A stretch of 19,071 bases of DNA from Candidatus Fermentibacteraceae bacterium (GTDB taxonomy: Bacteria > Fermentibacterota > Fermentibacteria > Fermentibacterales > JCC-6), in NCBI GenBank assembly GCA_021162285.1, contig JAGGYZ010000254.1, positions 1 through 19,071 on the forward strand, written 5' to 3'. Numbering within the stretch: the first letter of the stretch is position 1; the number at the start of each line of letters is the position of its first letter. A program made the translations under genes and the position numbers. The notes under the pieces are model-generated. The model saw only the letters and a list, made by a program, of their open reading frames with translations. It was not told where the DNA came from and searched no databases. Of this stretch, positions 14,766 to 19,071 are shown one piece after another.

Positions 14766-15961
14766 GATTCCTCTTCCCGGCTTACATAGATCCTGTCAAC
14801 GGCGTTGGTGCGAACACTGATTATTCTGAATGTAAATCCGGAGTACTGTATTACCTCACCTTCCAGTGGAAGTCTTCCTGTTATCTCCTGAAGAAGTCCT
14901 CCGCACGACTCGGCATATTTTGCAGAAAGGGTTTCAGAATTCAGCAGTGAAGCCAGGGAATCAACAGAAAGACTGGCAGGGATAACCAGACCAGACCCGC
15001 TCCTCTGCACACCTTCAGGCAGAGGCATTCCTGCACTGCCTGCAAAAACGGCCCTTTCCAGTATATCTGAAACTGAGATGATTCCCGTCCAGTCACCGTA
15101 TTCGTCCACAACGGCTCCCATTCTTACTCCAGATGCCCGAAGACCCGAAAGCACAGTGCTCAGCCGTGCGGACTCCGGAAAAAAGGGAACCTCACGAATT
15201 GTGAATGTGTCCATGCCCAGCAGGTCTTTAACATCCACAACACCGATCATGAGACCTGTTGAGGAATCGATTAGAGGGTAGGCAGTCTGCGAACTCTTTT
15301 CAGCTTCTGTTCTCATTCTCCCTTCTTTCCAGTCTGACATGAAGAAAAGAACTCTTTCCCTTGGAACCATGGCAGACACACAGCGCCTTTCGTCCAGCTC
15401 AAGAATGGCAACGGCTGTTGCAGCCTCTCCACCGAGAATACCTTCGTTTCTGGCCATTTCCATAAGGATGTACAGCTCGGAAGCCATGTAGCCCTCAGTT
15501 CCTTCTTTCCAGGGAACGAACCTGTCGGCTATTTCCGCCGGATACGAAAGCAGTTTCTCAAACGGGGAAAAAACCTTCACCAGCAGAGCCATAACAGAAG
15601 ATGATGCCTCTATCCATTCCCTGTTTCTCTTTCTGGCAAGGGTTTTAGGGCTTATCTCGCCCAGAACAAGAAGCAGAAATGTCATCACAACAACACCTGC
15701 GCCCATGCCCAGAGTTCCGGGAATCAATTCAGCGGTAATACCCGCAGCCAGGGAGGAAGCGGCAACATTCACAAATGTGTTGCCCAGAAGAATTGAGGTA
15801 AGCAGTCTGCCTGGATCAGAGAGAAGTTTCAGTGCCCTGCGGCCCCTTGCCGTTGCAGACATCCTCTGTTTCTGAGGGTGACTCAAGCTGAAACATGCCG
15901 TCTCAGTTCCGCTGAAAAAAGCGGAGACCAGGAACAGAGCTGCAAGAGCTGCGTATTTCAG
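14762..15961 (-). CDS. CNNM/CorC (HlyC/CorC) family divalent-cation transport protein, CTG start
   Basis: Predicted 399 aa with the full domain order: DUF21/CNNM membrane domain (about 1-150, with SGTETACFSLS, ILLGNTFVNV and GEISPKTLARKR), a CBS pair (about 190-305, second CBS with VVDEYGDWTGIISVSDILE) and a C-terminal CorC_HlyC domain (about 320-395, CGGLLQEITGRLP). The family handles Mg2+ or Co2+ export. The first conventional start is a TTG at 15886, but that deletes the first transmembrane helix and the SGTET signature. The open frame upstream encodes LKYAALAALFLVSAFFSG and begins at a CTG whose bases overlap the previous stop as CTGA, with AGAGG five bases upstream. No ATG, GTG or TTG lies upstream in frame before an improbable extension, so CTG at 15961 is proposed. 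Confidence 0.85.
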   Translation of the reverse strand: MKYAALAALFLVSAFFSGTETACFSLSHPQKQRMSATARGRRALKLLSDPGRLLTSILLGNTFVNVAASSLAAGITAELIPGTLGMGAGVVVMTFLLLVLGEISPKTLARKRNREWIEASSSVMALLVKVFSPFEKLLSYPAEIADRFVPWKEGTEGYMASELYILMEMARNEGILGGEAATAVAILELDERRCVSAMVPRERVLFFMSDWKEGRMRTEAEKSSQTAYPLIDSSTGLMIGVVDVKDLLGMDTFTIREVPFFPESARLSTVLSGLRASGVRMGAVVDEYGDWTGIISVSDILERAVFAGSAGMPLPEGVQRSGSGLVIPASLSVDSLASLLNSETLSAKYAESCGGLLQEITGRLPLEGEVIQYSGFTFRIISVRTNAVDRIYVSREEES

Positions 15962-17262
15962 CGGGACCTCTCTCCCTGTGGGGCCTCCACCTCTTCCTGA
16001 CCATCCATATGAAACTCCTGAAGCCAGGTTTTATCGAAGTATGTTCTGCTCGAATAGACCGGTTCAATGTTTATGGAAATGGTGTACTCACCTCTGTAAA
16101 CCCTGCGTCCCTGCAGCGTTGTACCGTCCCACTCCAGATTGAAGTTTCCCGGTGTTCTGCGACCGGAATAAAGGCTTCTTGCAAGAGAACCGTCTGACCG
16201 GTAGATGTTTACCACCATGGCCGCCTTTTCCGTAAGTCTTCCGGAAACCGAGCATCCGTTACCGTCACTTGAAAAACTCAGATTTTTAATATCGGATCCT
16301 ACCCAGAAGTATCTGGCTCCCGAGCTTTCAGCAACAAAGATCTGACCGAACCTGTCCCATATTGCAAGACCTGTGGGATGCAGAAAGCTGCCGTCTGCCT
16401 CACCGTAACCGTCTCCCCAGCTGTCCAGATAGTTCAGCTGCGGGTCGAACTTGTGTATTCTGCACGCAATAGAATCTGTAACCCACACATTTCCATGGTA
16501 GTCCAGCTCTACATAGTTAAAGAAACTGCCACCGCAGCTGGACAGATCTGCTGTTTTCACAACGGAACCGTCAACCAGTTTTGTGAGGGCTGTACCGTTG
16601 CCGGTGATAACAACCTGACAGGCAGGATGCCCGTCGGTGTATTCACCGTATCCGGTAGCCGCAACACCTCTGGGAGAATCAACCTGAAACACTACAGGGT
16701 TCATGTCAGAAGCAGATGTGTATCTGGACAGAGTGCCGGCTGCCCTGTCGGTAACCCAGATATACAGTCCGTCCAGGGCCACATCCCATGGTTCTGAAAA
16801 ACCTTCTATAAAGGATTCAGAACTTATTCTCTGGCCCGATCTGTGAAGAACTGCCACCCGGTGATTGCCGGTATCTGCCACATAGACAGTGCCTGTTGTG
16901 GTAGCTGCTATTCCATGGGGAGAAAGAAGCTGATCAGCTCCGCTTCCCTCCTCTCCATAGTACCCCAGAGCGTACATGGATGCGTTGTAAATAATATTCC
17001 CTGAGCCGCTGTTTACGCCGTAAACTGCCAGCTCGTCATCATCACTGGGGTCCGATGTGTCCCACGCATCCGGCAGTACAGCTGCAAGACCCTGGGGATC
17101 ATCGAAATGCAGCATTCCTCCAAGAAGAAGGCTGAGCTGATCCTGCCCTGCCCGGTATATACCCATACAGTGACCGTATGGTGGAAAAACAATTGTGGTG
17201 TTTTCATCGTGATCGGTTGTAAAACCAACGGCGGCCATCAGTGCAAAAAAAACAAAATACAT
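15958..17262 (-). CDS. Exported NHL-repeat beta-propeller protein with FlgD-like C-terminus
   Basis: Predicted 434 aa. The N-terminus (YFVFFALMAAVGF) is a hydrophobic export signal, though without the usual basic residues. The body contains NHL-type blades such as LLSPHGIAATTTGTVYVADT (about 112-131), then DVALDGLYIWVTDRAAGTL, PRGVAATG, and HPTGLAIWDRFGQIFVAESS. About 375-410 (LEWDGTTLQGRRVYRGEYTI) match the FlgD-like Ig fold found at the C-termini of many secreted proteins. Likely a periplasmic or surface binding protein; the ligand is unknown. The ATG shares one base with the transglycosylase stop (TAATG), with AAGGA seven bases upstream. Its own stop overlaps the next gene start as CTGA. 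Confidence 0.75.
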   Translation of the reverse strand: MYFVFFALMAAVGFTTDHDENTTIVFPPYGHCMGIYRAGQDQLSLLLGGMLHFDDPQGLAAVLPDAWDTSDPSDDDELAVYGVNSGSGNIIYNASMYALGYYGEEGSGADQLLSPHGIAATTTGTVYVADTGNHRVAVLHRSGQRISSESFIEGFSEPWDVALDGLYIWVTDRAAGTLSRYTSASDMNPVVFQVDSPRGVAATGYGEYTDGHPACQVVITGNGTALTKLVDGSVVKTADLSSCGGSFFNYVELDYHGNVWVTDSIACRIHKFDPQLNYLDSWGDGYGEADGSFLHPTGLAIWDRFGQIFVAESSGARYFWVGSDIKNLSFSSDGNGCSVSGRLTEKAAMVVNIYRSDGSLARSLYSGRRTPGNFNLEWDGTTLQGRRVYRGEYTISINIEPVYSSRTYFDKTWLQEFHMDGQEEVEAPQGERSR

Positions 17263-19071
17263 TATCTGATCCTTCCGTATATCCAGGCGGAACGCTGCAC
17301 TTTCTTTGCATACATTCTTGTTTCTCTGTAGGTGATCTGTTCAATATAAAGTTCCTGGTCACTGCTATCAAAACCGTGCATGTCTATCCATCTTGACGCA
17401 TTTCCAGGGCCAGCGTTGTATGCAGCAAGAAACACAGCAGGGTGGCTGTACCGTCTGGCCTGGGAATTGATGTAAAGGCTGCCGTAGAGAACTGAATGCT
17501 CCGGGTTAAAAAACTCTTCAGAAGTCAATCGGGGAAGACCGTTCCACCTTGCAACATCTCCTGCAGTACCAGGCATGAGCTGTATAAGCCCGGTAGCCCC
17601 TGCACTGGAAACCACAAATCTGTTGAAATAGCTTTCTTCTCTCATTATACCTTCCACGTAAGAGGCTTCCAGTGTCATTGTATCCGTAACCGCATTGACC
17701 AGTTCCATGTAAGGGGATGGGAAGTACCATCCCAGCAGACTGTCAGGAAGAATACCAGTGCCGGCGTCCCGGTATTCCGTATCCATTGCTCTCATCGCCG
17801 CAATTGACCTGCCATGTTCTCCAAGTATTCCAAGGGCAACAGCTCTGGTAGCTCTGTTGCCTTCCCTTCCAGCGTACAGCATCTCCACCGCTGCAGTACC
17901 GTAACCTGAGCTGAGCAGATCCACCGCCATAGACAGCACTGTGTCATCTCTGATCACAGGGCTCATAACTGTAAAGTTCAATTCGTCCGGTATTCCAAGT
18001 CTCTCAGCAGCCAGCATTCCGTAGAACTCCCACGGGAACTCTTCTGCAACACGCTGCAGTAGTTGTATCCTGCGGCTTTCGTTACCCTGTCTTTCCGCGT
18101 ACCTTGCCCTCCAGAATAACATCTCATCAACCCAGTGGCTGAAGGGAAATCTCTCACAGCCTGCCTGCCACAGAGAATCTCCAACACCACCACGGCCGTT
18201 CATGTACAGACAGAACCCGCCGCGCCAGTGAGCTCTGGCATCACCATCCCAGCTTCCTGAAGCTCTCAGACTTGCAAGGTATGCATCCGCTGCCTCAGCC
18301 CAGTTCTGTTCGCTGTCAAAGTATTTTCCCGCCAGATAGGATGCCTCGCGGGCAGTTGGATGAAAAGGGAATTCCTGAGCAAACCTGTAGTAAGCCCTGT
18401 AAGCCGCAGTGTTCTGCCGTCTTGCCCTTAGAGACCTGGCCCTGAACAGTGCTGCCCTCGCCTGAAGTTCAATGGAAGCATCTGCTGGAATTGAATCACA
18501 CAGAGCTTCCAGAACAGCGTAGCTTCCAGCATTCCTGAGCCGAGCCATCCGGACACCTGCTGTAAAAGAAGGATCACCCCGGGAAACTGCGATTTCCGAA
18601 ACGGTTTGACTGTACCCGCAGTCAACAAGAACATCGGCAACTTCCCAGCTCACCCTGTCAGGCCACCTGGACGCTATTACATACGCAGCTGTAACCTCGG
18701 CGGAAGTACCGATAAACTGCTGCCAGTATGGGTAGTCTCCCATACCCAGAAATTTCATTCTCAGAGCCTGCAGACGCAGCCCGGAATCACTGGTACCCTC
18801 GGGATCATAAGCTTTCAGAGCATCACTCCACCAGCTTCCTGAAGAAGTTACAGCCAGCTCCAGCTCACGTTCAACCCTTGTTCCCACTGTTACAGGCAGG
18901 TACTTTACATCGGAAGCAGCAAGTTCCAGTTGCCCAGGTGTAATTCCCTCCGGCGCAAGCAGAAGCCTTGCAGCCCGTTCCCCCAGACTGGACGGAACAG
19001 GAAGTGACAGTACTGAAGGCATATTCTCAATACTGTCTCTGTACAGCCAGCCGAGCAGAAGAACATCCTGA
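17262..19071 (-). CDS. Soluble lytic murein transglycosylase, Slt70-like (5' end outside window)
   Basis: Cleaves the MurNAc-GlcNAc bond of peptidoglycan to give 1,6-anhydro products. The C-terminal SLT domain has the catalytic Glu in REESYFN (residue 463 counted from the Met at 19022), then SSAGATGLIQLMPGTA and AAYNAGPGNASRW. The long N-terminal part is an alpha-helical superhelix with TPR-like repeats, including FHPTAREASYLAGKYF and WEFYGMLAAERLG, as in Slt70. A Met at 19022 is available, but it would leave no signal peptide, and the frame remains open to the window edge (encoding DVLLLGWLYRDSIEN before that Met). The gene is therefore annotated as partial at its 5' end. It heads or continues the operon into the NHL gene by a TAATG junction. 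Confidence 0.9.
   Translation of the reverse strand, partial: QDVLLLGWLYRDSIENMPSVLSLPVPSSLGERAARLLLAPEGITPGQLELAASDVKYLPVTVGTRVERELELAVTSSGSWWSDALKAYDPEGTSDSGLRLQALRMKFLGMGDYPYWQQFIGTSAEVTAAYVIASRWPDRVSWEVADVLVDCGYSQTVSEIAVSRGDPSFTAGVRMARLRNAGSYAVLEALCDSIPADASIELQARAALFRARSLRARRQNTAAYRAYYRFAQEFPFHPTAREASYLAGKYFDSEQNWAEAADAYLASLRASGSWDGDARAHWRGGFCLYMNGRGGVGDSLWQAGCERFPFSHWVDEMLFWRARYAERQGNESRRIQLLQRVAEEFPWEFYGMLAAERLGIPDELNFTVMSPVIRDDTVLSMAVDLLSSGYGTAAVEMLYAGREGNRATRAVALGILGEHGRSIAAMRAMDTEYRDAGTGILPDSLLGWYFPSPYMELVNAVTDTMTLEASYVEGIMREESYFNRFVVSSAGATGLIQLMPGTAGDVARWNGLPRLTSEEFFNPEHSVLYGSLYINSQARRYSHPAVFLAAYNAGPGNASRWIDMHGFDSSDQELYIEQITYRETRMYAKKVQRSAWIYGRIR

Noticed and set aside
1..19071. CRISPR array, insertion sequence or prophage
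   Set aside because: No regularly spaced repeats, transposase motifs, terminal inverted repeats or phage genes were seen on either strand.

Overview
This window is a dense bacterial chromosomal segment. Nearly every gene lies on the minus strand; the exception is one plus-strand tRNA-Leu. The gene content suggests a Gram-negative, piliated bacterium: an Slt70-type lytic transglycosylase, type IV prepilins, exported TPR and NHL proteins, and CNNM/CorC-type membrane proteins. The FlgD-like C-terminus on an exported NHL propeller and the FG-GAP-like motif in a prepilin resemble proteins common in FCB-group and candidate-phylum genomes. That placement is inference; the sequence alone does not name the organism. 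No stretch over about 300 bases lacks a gene or RNA.

Read in the direction of transcription (high to low coordinates), there are four parts. (1) 19071-11071 is a tightly packed six-gene run: lytic transglycosylase (5' end outside the window), NHL propeller protein, two tandem CNNM/CorC paralogues, a GGDEF-HEAT fusion and a PAS/pseudo-receiver protein. Its genes are joined by TAATG, CTGA and ATGA junctions, a short overlap and a 28-base gap. (2) 10961-10528 is a stable-RNA island. A two-tRNA operon (CAT-anticodon tRNA, then tRNA-Val-CAC) has a clear sigma-70 promoter and an intrinsic terminator, and tRNA-Leu-CAA is transcribed divergently from it. (3) 10496-1561 holds a zinc-ribbon coiled-coil protein, the RNase P RNA gene rnpB, then recJ, dinG, a pgeF/LACC1-family gene, an exported TPR protein, obg and dprA, ending in a large hairpin. 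(4) 1471-1 begins a pilus gene group: a PilX-like minor prepilin overlapping the start of a classical prepilin that leaves the window.

Two themes link the genes. DNA processing and uptake are represented by RecJ, DinG, DprA and the adjacent prepilins, a combination compatible with natural transformation. Envelope maintenance and sensing are represented by the transglycosylase, PgeF-like enzyme, metal-transport-family proteins, TPR and NHL proteins, and the GGDEF and PAS proteins.

Start-codon choice is the main annotation difficulty. The longest reading frames overrun RNA genes (recJ into rnpB, the zinc-ribbon gene into tRNA-Val). Several starts are TTG or GTG. At least one gene, the first CNNM/CorC paralogue, appears to start at CTG within a CTGA stop-start overlap. 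The pilus gene also has a near-consensus sigma-54 -24/-12 element whose geometry would give an almost leaderless mRNA.
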